Assembly: GCF_000934545.1 (NCBI RefSeq)
Contig: NZ_CP010554.1
Location: 2,356,001-2,420,000, forward strand
Direction of reading: 5' to 3'
DNA: 64,000 nucleotides
DNA from: Rugosibacter aromaticivorans
GTDB lineage: Bacteria; Pseudomonadota; Gammaproteobacteria; Burkholderiales; Rhodocyclaceae
This document shows, piece after piece, positions 9,265 to 17,792 of this stretch (its first letter is position 1; each line of letters begins with the position of its first letter). A program made the translations under genes and the position numbers. A model generated the notes under the pieces. The model did no database searches, was not told where the DNA came from, and saw only the letters and a list, made by a program, of their open reading frames with translations.

Positions 9265-10359
9265 CTAGCTGAATTCTGAATTGATGGTGCCCCTCAGTGT
9301 CTCTGAGGGCAACTCCCCGAATAGGGAGCGGTATTCAGCCGCGAAGCGCGGCAAATGCCGGAAGCCCCAGCGGTCAGCTACATCCCCGATGGTCACCGGG
9401 CGGGCGGAAGTGGCACGCAGATCGCGGCGCACCCCGTTGAGGCGGCGACTGCGCAAGTACTGGAGCGGAGCCGTGCCGACGGTTTCCAGGAAACTATAGT
9501 TGAGCATGCGCTGGCTGACCTTGAGCCGGCGACAGAGTCCTGCGACCGTCGGCGGTTCGCTGGCATTGGCCAGCGCTAGATTGATGGCCTCATGGACCAA
9601 ATGGCTGTGGGCCTTGAAAGACCGCGTGCGCATCGGCGCAGGCTGGGCGGAGCGAAGCGTTTCCAGGACGTGATCAATGATCGTCGACCGCATTGTCTGC
9701 TGTGCCTGCGGGTCATGCAGCAGTTCCTGACGAAAGTTGCGAGGATCAAGTGCGGAAGTCAGACAGTTACGCAGTTCGACTAGCTTGTCCGGGTTAGGCC
9801 GAAGGACGTTCATGGTGTCGCCCATCAGTCGGCGGATGCTGCCTATTCCTCTCTCGACCATCAACTTTTCCAGCGTTGTATCTGGGATTGCAATTGCGAT
9901 GGCATCAAATTCTTCTGGTGTTGATAAAGAAAATCCCAGCTCACTCTGGAAGGTAAAGAGCGTGTCAAGAGTGATCGCCTGCTTGGAAAGCAACCCCATG
10001 CTGCTCATCTCCAATGGCATACCGATAACGCGATAGTTCTTCCAGAAGTGTCCGCTCTGACACACCGAGCGATTAGCTGTCGCTCGAAAGATCTGCATTC
10101 CCTTAATCCACATCTCCACCACCTTGCCGTCAAAAGCGCCAGGCGTCATCTGATCACAAGACTGATTCCATCCAAACATGGATTTGGCATGCTCATCGGA
10201 ATCACAAGTGGTTTTTTTCTCGTACAGAAAACCGGATACCTCCTCACTCACTCGCGGCATCTGTTGCGCTACGTAGCCCGCGATGGTGCGCGACCCGGTA
10301 GGGTTCAGCGATGGCCATCGGGCATGAGAAATATCTTTGGATGGAGTGGTAGCACGCAT
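9265..10359 (-). CDS. AraC-family transcriptional regulator (AndR-like)
   Basis: A 364-residue regulator with a C-terminal AraC/XylS double helix-turn-helix: the first HTH is in TVAGLCRRLKVSQRMLNYSF near residue 285 and the second in VTIGDVADRWGFRHLPRFAA near 330. The N-terminal 250 residues are a sensory domain with no motif I can assign. It is transcribed divergently from the first oxygenase gene, the usual place for an activator of aromatic-degradation operons. Family knowledge: the three-component anthranilate dioxygenase genes of Burkholderia (and) are controlled by an AraC/XylS protein, so an anthranilate-type effector is plausible but not shown. Confidence 0.82.
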   Translation of the reverse strand: MRATTPSKDISHARWPSLNPTGSRTIAGYVAQQMPRVSEEVSGFLYEKKTTCDSDEHAKSMFGWNQSCDQMTPGAFDGKVVEMWIKGMQIFRATANRSVCQSGHFWKNYRVIGMPLEMSSMGLLSKQAITLDTLFTFQSELGFSLSTPEEFDAIAIAIPDTTLEKLMVERGIGSIRRLMGDTMNVLRPNPDKLVELRNCLTSALDPRNFRQELLHDPQAQQTMRSTIIDHVLETLRSAQPAPMRTRSFKAHSHLVHEAINLALANASEPPTVAGLCRRLKVSQRMLNYSFLETVGTAPLQYLRSRRLNGVRRDLRATSARPVTIGDVADRWGFRHLPRFAAEYRSLFGELPSETLRGTINSEFS

Positions 10360-10448
10360 GCGAGTATGATAAACCTGTTAACCAAGGAGTTGCGCAAGTT
10401 GTTCGAGGTTATCGAGGGTCTATTTCTCAATCTCGCGATAGCCGTGTT

Positions 10449-10490
10449 GAAAAAAGAAATAACTGCTTTGCTGAAGGCGTTTCTTTTTTC
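10449..10490. promoter_or_regulatory. 11-bp inverted repeat in the regulator-oxygenase gap
   Basis: GAAAAAAGAAA (10449-10459) and its exact complement TTTCTTTTTTC (10480-10490) flank a 20-nt loop in the gap between the divergent AraC-type gene and the oxygenase operon. A second perfect palindrome, CTTTCTTAAGAAAG, follows at 10553-10566. Either could be an operator; the first could also form a transcript hairpin. Evidence is sequence symmetry only. Confidence 0.45.
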
Positions 10491-10573
10491 CAATTTCGGA
10501 TAACACCCCATCATCCCAATCCATCAAAATGCACGCTATAAATCAAGAACAGCTTTCTTAAGAAAGGAAAGAT

Positions 10574-10717
10574 ATGGAGGATAACATCTTGCCTGCGCCT
10601 TGCCGATTGGCTGCCGCAGCTAGCGTGCCCGATGCGATTTCAGAACGTCATTCAGAAAGCCGCATGCAACCGCTTTTGAAAATTTTTTATTCCCCCCACC
10701 TGTTGCAGCACACCTAA
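10574..10717 (+). CDS. possible short leader ORF
   Basis: A 47-codon open frame (starting MEDNILPAPCRL and ending SPHLLQHT) with an AAGGAAAG Shine-Dalgarno-like stretch just upstream and TAA 16 bases before the oxygenase start. It has no known relatives that I recognise and could be incidental. If translated it could couple translation into the oxygenase gene. The rest of the 10360-10733 gap holds the two inverted repeats and no other gene. Confidence 0.25.
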   Translation: MEDNILPAPCRLAAAASVPDAISERHSESRMQPLLKIFYSPHLLQHT

Positions 10718-10733
10718 AGAGAAAGGAGCCGCC

Positions 10734-12005
10734 ATGGGACACGCTGACCTTAACCAAACCGACCTGCCGTTGCCACCGCTAGACATTCATTTCCCTCACA
10801 GCGATGGCTCGCGCGTTCCCTACGAAGTCTTCAGCTCGCAGGCCATCTATGAGCGCGAACAAGAGCGCATCTATCGCGGCCCCACCTGGAACTTCGTCGC
10901 TCTGGACGCTGAAATACCCCAACCGGGTGATTTCAAGAGTACCTACGTGGGCGACACCCCGGTCGTGGTCACCCGCACATCCGATGGCAGTCTCGCCGCC
11001 TGGGTGAATCGCTGCGCCCATCGTGGCGCCAAGCTGTGCACTCTCCCCCGTGGCAATGCCACCTCCCACGCCTGTCTTTACCATCAATGGAACTTCGATA
11101 GTCATGGCAACTTGACCGGCATTCCTTTCCGTCGCGGGCAAAAGCAGATGGCCGGCATGCCGCCCGATTTCGACATGAAAGCGCATGGCTTGAAAAAGCT
11201 GCAGGTGGATAGTTACCGAGGCCTGATCTTTGCCAGCTTCAGTGACACAGTGGCCGCTTTACCAGAGTATCTCGGAGCTCAAATGCGACCGTGGATTGAT
11301 CGCATCATGCACAAACCCATCGTCTATCTTGGGTGCACCCGGCAGTATGTCAACGCCAACTGGAAACTGTATTTCGAAAACGTCAAAGACCCCTACCATG
11401 CCAGTTTGCTGCACCTGTTTCACACCACCTTCAACATCCTGCGGGTGGGCATGAAAGCCCGCTCGTTACCGGACGCAGCGCAGGGTTTGCATAGCATCAT
11501 CACGGCCACGCGCATTGAGGACGACAACTCAGCGGCCGAGTACAAAGCGCAGGATATTCGCTCCATGAACGACGGCTTTCATCTCGAAGACGAGTCGGTC
11601 CTGGGTTACGTCCATGAATACGAGGAAGCCACCACCAATCACATCCAGTCGATTTTCCCGCAGCTGGTATTGCAGCAGATTCACAACTCGCTGGTGGCGC
11701 GCCAGTTGTTACCCAAGGCGCCGGATCAGTTTGAACTGGTCTTTCACTTTTTCGGCTATGCCGACGACACGCCGGAATTGCGCGAGCTACGCATCAAACA
11801 AGCCAACCTGGTCGGGCCTGCCGGGTATATTTCCATGGAAGATGGGTATGCCACCGAACTAGTACAGCGCGGCACCTTGCGGGAAGGCAAAAGCACCTCG
11901 GTCCTTGACATGGGGCGTAGCCAGCCTGACCAGCAAGACACACTGATTACCGAGAGTCTGATCCGTCGCTTCTGGACGGGTTACCAGGCTCTGATGGCGC
12001 TTTGA
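10734..12005 (+). CDS. Rieske aromatic-ring oxygenase, large subunit (AndAc/NagG-like)
   Basis: The catalytic alpha subunit of a multicomponent dioxygenase. The Rieske [2Fe-2S] ligands are C94 and H96 (CAHRGAKLC) and C114 and H117 (CLYHQW). The mononuclear iron site is D-x2-H-x4-H (D219, H222, H227) in ENVKDPYHASLLHLFH. That motif and MKARSLPDA/LHSIITATR recall the AndAc anthranilate 1,2-dioxygenase and NagG salicylate 5-hydroxylase group. A good Shine-Dalgarno (AAAGGAG) precedes the ATG. The beta subunit gene follows 10 bp on. In a carbazole cluster, anthranilate is the expected substrate; salicylate-type substrates are the alternative. Confidence 0.85.
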   Translation: MGHADLNQTDLPLPPLDIHFPHSDGSRVPYEVFSSQAIYEREQERIYRGPTWNFVALDAEIPQPGDFKSTYVGDTPVVVTRTSDGSLAAWVNRCAHRGAKLCTLPRGNATSHACLYHQWNFDSHGNLTGIPFRRGQKQMAGMPPDFDMKAHGLKKLQVDSYRGLIFASFSDTVAALPEYLGAQMRPWIDRIMHKPIVYLGCTRQYVNANWKLYFENVKDPYHASLLHLFHTTFNILRVGMKARSLPDAAQGLHSIITATRIEDDNSAAEYKAQDIRSMNDGFHLEDESVLGYVHEYEEATTNHIQSIFPQLVLQQIHNSLVARQLLPKAPDQFELVFHFFGYADDTPELRELRIKQANLVGPAGYISMEDGYATELVQRGTLREGKSTSVLDMGRSQPDQQDTLITESLIRRFWTGYQALMAL

Positions 12006-12015
12006 GGGAATCGTT

Positions 12016-12498
12016 ATGATATCACTTGATCAAATGTTGCTTTGGTTCGAGCTCTACAGCTTGCAGGAACGCTATATCAGCGTATTGGACAATGACCAGT
12101 TGGAAGCCTGGCCTGATCTATTTACTGCAGATGGACATTACGAAATTGTGCCCAAAGAAAATGCCGATGCCGATTTGCCGATGGGGCTGATCTACTGCAA
12201 CAGCCAGGGCATGATGCGCGACCGCATCATCTCTACTCGCGAGGCGAATCTGTATGAACCGCAAACCTATCGTCACATGGTATCTGGTCTGGTCATCACC
12301 CCGATAGATCCAACGACGGCCAGGATGCACGCCAGCTATGCCGTCATTCGTACCAACCTGGAAGGTGATTCAATCATTTACCAAGCGGGAAGGTATGAAG
12401 ATCAGGCGGTCAACACCCCCGACGGTTGGCGCTATCGCTCTAAACGGGCAATCTACGATACTTTGCGCGTCCCTACCTTGCTGGCAATTCCGGTATGA
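12016..12498 (+). CDS. aromatic-ring oxygenase, small (beta) subunit
   Basis: A 160-residue SnoaL/cystatin-fold beta subunit pairing with the preceding alpha subunit. Typical features are LYSLQERYISVLDNDQLEAW near the N-terminus, DLFTADGHYEIVPKENAD, and RYRSKRAIYDTLRVPTLLAI at the C-terminus. Beta subunits stabilise the alpha3beta3 hexamer and carry no metal ligands. It is close in sequence type to AndAd and NagH. The gap of 10 bp and shared strand indicate cotranscription. Confidence 0.85.
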   Translation: MISLDQMLLWFELYSLQERYISVLDNDQLEAWPDLFTADGHYEIVPKENADADLPMGLIYCNSQGMMRDRIISTREANLYEPQTYRHMVSGLVITPIDPTTARMHASYAVIRTNLEGDSIIYQAGRYEDQAVNTPDGWRYRSKRAIYDTLRVPTLLAIPV

Positions 12499-12592
12499 GC
12501 TAACCATATCGGTAAATCATGAAAACTTCAAGCAATCGACGCATCGCTTTTCATTCATTCCCACTTCAAATTCAAGAGATAAGATCACCCAA

Positions 12593-13750
12593 ATGGCTAA
12601 TGTCAAAGAAGAAATTTTGAAAAAAGTGAAAGGCTGGGCAGGTTATGTTGATGCCAAATTAGGCTTTCGCAATCACTGGTATCCGGTCGCCTTCGGTAAA
12701 GATATTGACGAAGGTCAGCCACAAAAAATCAAGCTGCTGGGCGAAGATTTACTGGTCAGTCGTGTGAATGGCAAACTTTTTTGCATCAAGGATCGTTGCT
12801 TGCACCGAGGCGTGTCTTTCTCGGTAAAAATTGAATCCTATACCCCTGAAACCATCACCTGCTGGTACCACGGTTGGACCTACCGCTGGGAAGACGGATT
12901 GCTGAGTGACATCATTACCAATCCGGAAAGCATTCAAATTGGCAAGCAACGGGTAAAAGTCTACCCCGTACAAGAAGCCAAAGGGTGTGTCTTCATTTTC
13001 CTCGGCGATATTGATCCGCCGCCACTGGTGACAGATGTGCCGCCAACATTTCTTGATGACGACATGGTGATTTGTGGCCAGAATAAAATTGTCCATTCGA
13101 ATTGGCGACTCGCCGCCGAAAACGGGTTTGATCCAGCGCATATCTTTATCCATAAAGACTCTGTTCTCATCAAAGGCAACGATCTGGCGCTACCCCTTGG
13201 CTTTGCACCCAAAGGGGATGCCAAAATGCGCACCCGCATTGTTGAAGACGATGAAGAACAAGGTGCCAAAGGCGTGTTTGACTTGTTAGCGGAAGCGTCT
13301 GTCCCGGTATTCGAAGGAAAGATCGACGGCAAAGTCGTCCGTACGGGGAACTTTGGCCATAACCGCGTCGCCAACAATATTTCCATCTGGCTGCCGGGCG
13401 TATTACGTGTACAACCCTTTCCGGATCCCGCCACCACCCAGTTTGAATGGTATGTTCCCGTGGATGAAAACAGTCACTATTACTTTCAAACCATCGGCAA
13501 ACGCTGCGCCTCGCCCGCAGAAGAACAGGTCTACATGGAGGAATTCAACACCAAGTGGCGCGCCATGGCGCTGGATGGTTTTAACAATGATGATGTCTGG
13601 GCAAGAGAAGCGATGGTGGGTTTCTATGCCGACGATGAGGGCTGGTTAAAAGAAATTCTTTTCGAAGCCGATAGCGCGATTGTCGACTGGCGCAAACTTT
13701 GCTCGAAGCACAACCGCGGCGTGCAAACCCAGGAACATATCAAGGCTTGA
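12593..13750 (+). CDS. carAa: carbazole 1,9a-dioxygenase, terminal oxygenase
   Basis: This homotrimeric Rieske oxygenase carries out angular dioxygenation of carbazole to 2'-aminobiphenyl-2,3-diol. The 385-residue protein (MANVKEEILKKVKGWAGYVD) lines up with CarAa of Pseudomonas resinovorans and Janthinobacterium almost without gaps as I remember them. Rieske ligands are C69, H71, C90 and H93; iron ligands are H183, H187 and D333, the same numbering as the characterised enzymes. The ATG at 12593 is chosen over upstream in-frame starts because it gives this exact N-terminus, although no strong Shine-Dalgarno precedes it. CarAa needs the ferredoxin CarAc and a reductase; only the ferredoxin is in the window. 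Confidence 0.93.
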   Translation: MANVKEEILKKVKGWAGYVDAKLGFRNHWYPVAFGKDIDEGQPQKIKLLGEDLLVSRVNGKLFCIKDRCLHRGVSFSVKIESYTPETITCWYHGWTYRWEDGLLSDIITNPESIQIGKQRVKVYPVQEAKGCVFIFLGDIDPPPLVTDVPPTFLDDDMVICGQNKIVHSNWRLAAENGFDPAHIFIHKDSVLIKGNDLALPLGFAPKGDAKMRTRIVEDDEEQGAKGVFDLLAEASVPVFEGKIDGKVVRTGNFGHNRVANNISIWLPGVLRVQPFPDPATTQFEWYVPVDENSHYYFQTIGKRCASPAEEQVYMEEFNTKWRAMALDGFNNDDVWAREAMVGFYADDEGWLKEILFEADSAIVDWRKLCSKHNRGVQTQEHIKA

Positions 13751-13836
13751 CGTCTGCTAACTGCTACGCCCTACCCCGCCGCGGTTCCCTCCGGGAACTG
13801 ATCGGCGTTGGGGCGATGTTTTTCAGGGAGAAAACC

Positions 13837-15201
13837 ATGAATGCTCCATTAAAAACTCGGCGCTACCAAGACGCCAAACAACGGGCACCCGATCCAGCCA
13901 TGTTGTTTGATCGCCGTCCTGATGCGGGAGTATATCGGGTTGATCGTTCTATTTATAGTGATCCGGCATGGCTGGAACTGGAAATGCGCCACATCTTTGA
14001 GGGTTCGTGGATTTTTCTTTGCCATGAAAGTCAGATAGCCCTTCCCCATGATTTCATTACCACCACCATGGGACGCCGCCCTATCTTTGTCCAGCGGGAT
14101 GGCAATCAGCGCATCGGTGCATTTATCAATGCCTGCTCGCACCGCGGGGCACAGCTTTGCCGTACGGAACAAGGCAACCGAAAATTCCATGTATGCACCT
14201 ATCATGGCTGGACATTTGATGCGACCGGCCAGTCTGTCTGGGTGCAACGTCCTGAACAGGGCTATACGGATACCTTTACACTGGAAGATGTCGCTCTTGA
14301 ACGTGTTGCCCGCGTTGAAAGTTACCGCGGTTTCGTTTTTGGCAGCCTGAACCCTGAGGTTCCCCCGCTGGCAGAACATCTAGGGGGTGCCGCCTCGTTC
14401 ATTGATATGCTGTTCGATCAATGTCCGGAAGGCTGGACCGTTCTTCCTGGCAAAACCAGCTGTATTTATCACGGCAACTGGAAACTCATGCTGGAAAATG
14501 GCGGCGGTGATGGTCTACACCCGGACTATGCACACAAGTCGTTACTTGGCATCGCCAAACGCAAGACCGAACGTGCAGGGGCCATCCGTACCATGCAAAT
14601 TGACAAGATGCATGAAAAAATTGGCCGTCAATGGACTTTCGGTCACGGCCATACCGGCATCTGGTTTAACTTTCCTAATCCGGAAGACCGGCCTATCTAC
14701 CGCCAAAAAGATCGCCTGACCCAAGCCTTCGGGGAAACCCGCGCCACCTGGATGACCAGTATTTTCCGTAACCTTTCGGTGTATCCCAATTTGCATCTGC
14801 TGGACCAGATGGCGACCCTCATTCGCACTTTCCGCCCGATCAGTGTCAATCAAACCGAGATCACGTTCTACTGCCTGGCGCCCAAGGTAGAAAGCGCTGA
14901 AGAAAGAATTCGTCGTTTGCGTCAGTATGAAGAGTTTTTCATGGGTTCCGGCATGGGCACCCCCGACGACAATGCCGAGTTTGAATATTGTCAGGCGGGC
15001 GCCGGAGGGACCAGCGCCTCGGGGAACAGTTTTATTTCCTTTGGCCTGCATAACCGGATCGTCGGCGCGGATGAAACCGCACAAGCGCTCGGTATCCCCC
15101 TGGAAAGTAGCGGCCTCATCGGGTATGAAGGGTGCTCAATGAGTCAGTTTGATGAATGGTTGCGGTTGATGACACGTTCAGGTGGGATGGCTTCCTCATG
15201 A
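13837..15201 (+). CDS. Rieske aromatic-ring oxygenase, large subunit (BenA/AntA-like)
   Basis: A 454-residue alpha subunit with Rieske ligands C100, H102 (CSHRGAQLC) and C120, H123 (CTYHGW). The iron triad is D225, H228 and H233 in the unusual context GGGDGLHPDYAHKSL. Its overall pattern (LEMRHIFEGSWIFLCHESQI, GMGTPDDNAEFEYCQ) is that of benzoate, anthranilate (AntA) and 2-halobenzoate dioxygenases. An AGGGAG ribosome site lies 6 bases before the ATG at 13837. It sits between carAa and carC and is coupled to its own beta subunit. Conversion of anthranilate to catechol is likely in context, but the paralogous pair at 10734 competes for that role. Confidence 0.82.
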   Translation: MNAPLKTRRYQDAKQRAPDPAMLFDRRPDAGVYRVDRSIYSDPAWLELEMRHIFEGSWIFLCHESQIALPHDFITTTMGRRPIFVQRDGNQRIGAFINACSHRGAQLCRTEQGNRKFHVCTYHGWTFDATGQSVWVQRPEQGYTDTFTLEDVALERVARVESYRGFVFGSLNPEVPPLAEHLGGAASFIDMLFDQCPEGWTVLPGKTSCIYHGNWKLMLENGGGDGLHPDYAHKSLLGIAKRKTERAGAIRTMQIDKMHEKIGRQWTFGHGHTGIWFNFPNPEDRPIYRQKDRLTQAFGETRATWMTSIFRNLSVYPNLHLLDQMATLIRTFRPISVNQTEITFYCLAPKVESAEERIRRLRQYEEFFMGSGMGTPDDNAEFEYCQAGAGGTSASGNSFISFGLHNRIVGADETAQALGIPLESSGLIGYEGCSMSQFDEWLRLMTRSGGMASS

Positions 15202-15701
15202 CACTCGCCTTACGATTTGAAGATTATCAACAATTGGTCGGCGTTATTCGTCAACAGGCCGCCGCCCTGGATGAACAGCGCTGGGATGATTGGTTGAGTT
15301 TACACAGCGACGATATTATTTTCTGGCTGCCAGCCTGGGTGGATGAAAATACCTTAACCCATGATCCACACAACGAAGTATCACTAATTTACCTCGAAGG
15401 CAAAGCAGCCTTGAGTGATCGCGTCTGGCGTTTTACATCCGGCAATTCACCCGCATCCACTCCCTTGGCGCGGACGTCTCATGTGATTGGTAACGAACAA
15501 GTCGTGTCGTTTGATGGCCACATCGCCGTGGTTCATTGCCAATGGCATACCCTGGTTTATCGCCGCAAGCGCAGCTGGGTCTATGGTGGATCGTGCCGCT
15601 ACACGCTCCGCCTGGAAGCCGGTCAATGGCGCATTGGTCAGCGTTACATCACGCTGACCAATGACCAGATTGACACCGCCCTGGACCTTTACCATCTTTG
15701 A
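15198..15701 (+). CDS. aromatic-ring oxygenase, small subunit (BenB/AntB-like)
   Basis: A 167-residue beta subunit starting at an ATG that overlaps the stop of the large subunit gene (ATGA), a sign of translational coupling. It has the family pattern YQQLVGVIRQQAAALDEQRW, WLSLHSDDIIFWLPAW, and RYTLRLEAGQWRIGQRYITL near the end. An upstream in-frame start at 15156 is less likely. It forms the structural partner of the preceding BenA/AntA-like alpha subunit. Confidence 0.85.
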   Translation: MTLALRFEDYQQLVGVIRQQAAALDEQRWDDWLSLHSDDIIFWLPAWVDENTLTHDPHNEVSLIYLEGKAALSDRVWRFTSGNSPASTPLARTSHVIGNEQVVSFDGHIAVVHCQWHTLVYRRKRSWVYGGSCRYTLRLEAGQWRIGQRYITLTNDQIDTALDLYHL

Positions 15702-15728
15702 TTTTAATTTTTAACCTGGAGAAAAAGC

Positions 15729-16559
15729 ATGCACCTCAATGAAGCAGACTATCAAAAAAAGTATATTAACGTGAATGGCGTCAACACCTGCTATATCGAA
15801 TCAGGTGCAGGTGAGCCGCTGATATTGATCCATGGTGGCGGTGCCGGTGCCAACAGCTATGGCAACTGGTTTGCCTGCATGCCCCTGTTTGCCAAACACT
15901 TTCGCGTAATCGCCATCGACATGCTGGGTTTTGGCAGCACCGATGCCCCCGACCCAACAACCTGCGATTACTCGCAAAAAGCACGTTATGACCACGTTGC
16001 CGGATTTATCCGTGCGCTTGGCTTAGCCAAAGCGTCACTGGTGGGAAATTCCATGGGCGGTGCCACCGCCATGGGCGTTGCCATTGAGCATCCGGCACTT
16101 GTCGACAAACTCATCCTGATGGGCAGCGCCGGTCTGAATGGCGAAATCACCCCCGCGCTTTTGCCTGTTGTCAATTACGACTTCACCCGGGAAGGAATGG
16201 TTAAGCTGATAAAAACGCTGGCCAACGACAAGTTTGTCATCACGCAGGAAATGATTGACTATCGCTGGAACAACTCTGTCAAGCCAGAAACCAGGGCGGC
16301 TTACGGCAACACCATGGCGTGGATTAAAAAACAGGGCGGGTTGTTTTATCCTGAAGAGTATATTGCGCGCGTCAAGCACAAAACGCTTGTCGTCAATGGT
16401 AAAAATGACCTGGTCGTCCCGCTGACGCATGCTTACCGTTTCCTGGAATTGATTGAGCACTCGTGGGGCTATATCGTTCCTCATTGCGGTCACTGGGCGA
16501 TGATTGAACACCCCGAAGATTTTTCTGCTGCGGTCACTTCGTTTATCAAGTCACATTAA
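15729..16559 (+). CDS. carC: meta-cleavage product hydrolase
   Basis: A 276-residue alpha/beta hydrolase of the C-C bond (MCP) hydrolase family. The oxyanion motif is LIHGGGAGANSYGNW; the triad is S108 (VGNSMGG), D226 (NGKNDLVVP) and H255 (PHCGHWAMIEHPEDF). In carbazole degradation CarC cleaves 2-hydroxy-6-oxo-6-(2'-aminophenyl)hexa-2,4-dienoate to anthranilate and 2-hydroxypenta-2,4-dienoate. The stretches NYDFTREGMV and the histidine region match CarC as I recall it, rather than BphD. A GGAG site precedes the ATG. It lies before carBa here, whereas in the pCAR1 cluster it follows carBb. Confidence 0.9.
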   Translation: MHLNEADYQKKYINVNGVNTCYIESGAGEPLILIHGGGAGANSYGNWFACMPLFAKHFRVIAIDMLGFGSTDAPDPTTCDYSQKARYDHVAGFIRALGLAKASLVGNSMGGATAMGVAIEHPALVDKLILMGSAGLNGEITPALLPVVNYDFTREGMVKLIKTLANDKFVITQEMIDYRWNNSVKPETRAAYGNTMAWIKKQGGLFYPEEYIARVKHKTLVVNGKNDLVVPLTHAYRFLELIEHSWGYIVPHCGHWAMIEHPEDFSAAVTSFIKSH

Positions 16560-16641
16560 TTGGTCGCTATCATTACCCCCTGCCGCAAACGCTTTGCGGC
16601 ATTTTCCTGCTTATTTGGAGTATCCACCGGGAGTATTCATT

Positions 16642-16914
16642 TTGGCTCGCTACGAAGTGCATCGACTGATTCAAAACCTGACCAAGGTCCCCGGTCTTCT
16701 TGACCGGCTGACTACCGAAACCCGGGCCGTCTTTGATGAATACGGCCTCACAGATCAGGAGAGACAAGCCTTGACAGAAGCCTCACCTCCCGCGCTGGCG
16801 TCTATTGACGTGCACCCCATTCTGCAAATGCTTTACCTCATTGCGCGCAACCCAGGCATGGCAACGCAGGTAAGTATTCGCGATTATCACGCGCTCTTTA
16901 ACAAGGAATCATAA
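16642..16914 (+). CDS. carBa: 2'-aminobiphenyl-2,3-diol 1,2-dioxygenase, small subunit
   Basis: A 90-residue LigA-fold subunit (ARYEVHRLIQNLTKVPGLLD, then VHPILQMLYLIARNPGMA) of the class III extradiol enzyme CarB. The start is placed at a TTG at 16642 because GGGAG lies 8 bases upstream and the resulting 90 residues equal the usual CarBa length. A longer frame from 16504 would overlap carC and has no family match over its first 46 residues. It is needed to stabilise the catalytic subunit, whose ATG follows two bases after this stop. Confidence 0.87.
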   Translation: MARYEVHRLIQNLTKVPGLLDRLTTETRAVFDEYGLTDQERQALTEASPPALASIDVHPILQMLYLIARNPGMATQVSIRDYHALFNKES

Positions 16915-16916
16915 GC

Positions 16917-17726
16917 ATGGGAAAAATTGTTGCTGCCTGCGGCGTCTCGCATATCCTGATGTCCCCCATGGGGTGTGAAGGCCCCGCACAAAACGTCGTT
17001 GACGGGTTTCAGACGCTTGGCCGCCGGTTATTGGCCGCGCAGCCGGACGCTGTGATCATTATCAGTAGTGATCATATGTTCAACATTGACCTGGCCATGC
17101 AGCCACGCTTTGTCATTGGCATGTCAGATCACTACACGCCGATGGGGGATATGGATATTCCACGCACCCCCATCACCGGCCACCGTGCCTTGGCGGAGGC
17201 AATCGTCAAACAAGCCGATCAGGACGGCTTTGATCTTTGCCAAGCGGAAGAATACCGTCTCGATCATGGCGTCATGATTCCCTTGCTGTTTATGGGCTTA
17301 TCCCATTTGCCCATCGTGCCCCTGATCGTCAATATCAATACGCATCCGATGCCCTCAGCACAGCGCTGCCTGATACTGGGTGAAACACTCAGGCAAGCCA
17401 TCGAAACCGATCTTCCTGCAGCCTCACGTGTGGCTGTAATAGGCGCAGGCGGTCTTTCTCACTGGTTGTGCGTGCCGCGTCACGGCGACGTGGATGAAGC
17501 GTTTGATCATCAGGTGATGGATGAGCTCTGCGCGGGACGGCATGCTGCACTCGCCCAGGCGGGCAATGCCGACATCATTGCCCGTGGCGGCAATGGCGGC
17601 ATTGAAATTATGAATTGGCTAATGGCAGCCCAGGCAGCCCGTTCTTCAGGCGGTGAGAAAATATTTTACGAACCAATGCGTTCCTGGTTTACAGGCTTGG
17701 GCGGCGTGCTGTATCACGTCACCTGA
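16917..17726 (+). CDS. carBb: 2'-aminobiphenyl-2,3-diol 1,2-dioxygenase, catalytic subunit
   Basis: A LigB-type extradiol dioxygenase of 269 residues that cleaves the dihydroxylated ring of 2'-aminobiphenyl-2,3-diol in the meta position. Metal and base residues are visible in GVSHILMSPMGCEG (His near 12), IISSDHMFNIDL (His near 59) and EYRLDHGVMIPLLF (His near 118). The C-terminus GEKIFYEPMRSWFTGLGG is characteristic. It works as a heterotetramer with CarBa, encoded immediately upstream. Similarity to CarBb is strong along the full length from memory. Confidence 0.92.
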   Translation: MGKIVAACGVSHILMSPMGCEGPAQNVVDGFQTLGRRLLAAQPDAVIIISSDHMFNIDLAMQPRFVIGMSDHYTPMGDMDIPRTPITGHRALAEAIVKQADQDGFDLCQAEEYRLDHGVMIPLLFMGLSHLPIVPLIVNINTHPMPSAQRCLILGETLRQAIETDLPAASRVAVIGAGGLSHWLCVPRHGDVDEAFDHQVMDELCAGRHAALAQAGNADIIARGGNGGIEIMNWLMAAQAARSSGGEKIFYEPMRSWFTGLGGVLYHVT

Positions 17727-17792
17727 ACCTTTACTGTCATCCCGCTTCATGCAAAAGCACCAAATCACTCAACACGGGAGAAATGCTTCACC

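Noticed and set aside
10048-10503. 151-codon plus-strand frame near the AraC-type gene
   Set aside because: Mostly antisense to the regulator's N-terminus; the rest crosses the inverted repeat and matches nothing.
16504-16641. Longer N-terminus for carBa
   Set aside because: It overlaps carC and is unrelated to LigA-type subunits; the TTG at 16642 has a ribosome site and yields the normal length.
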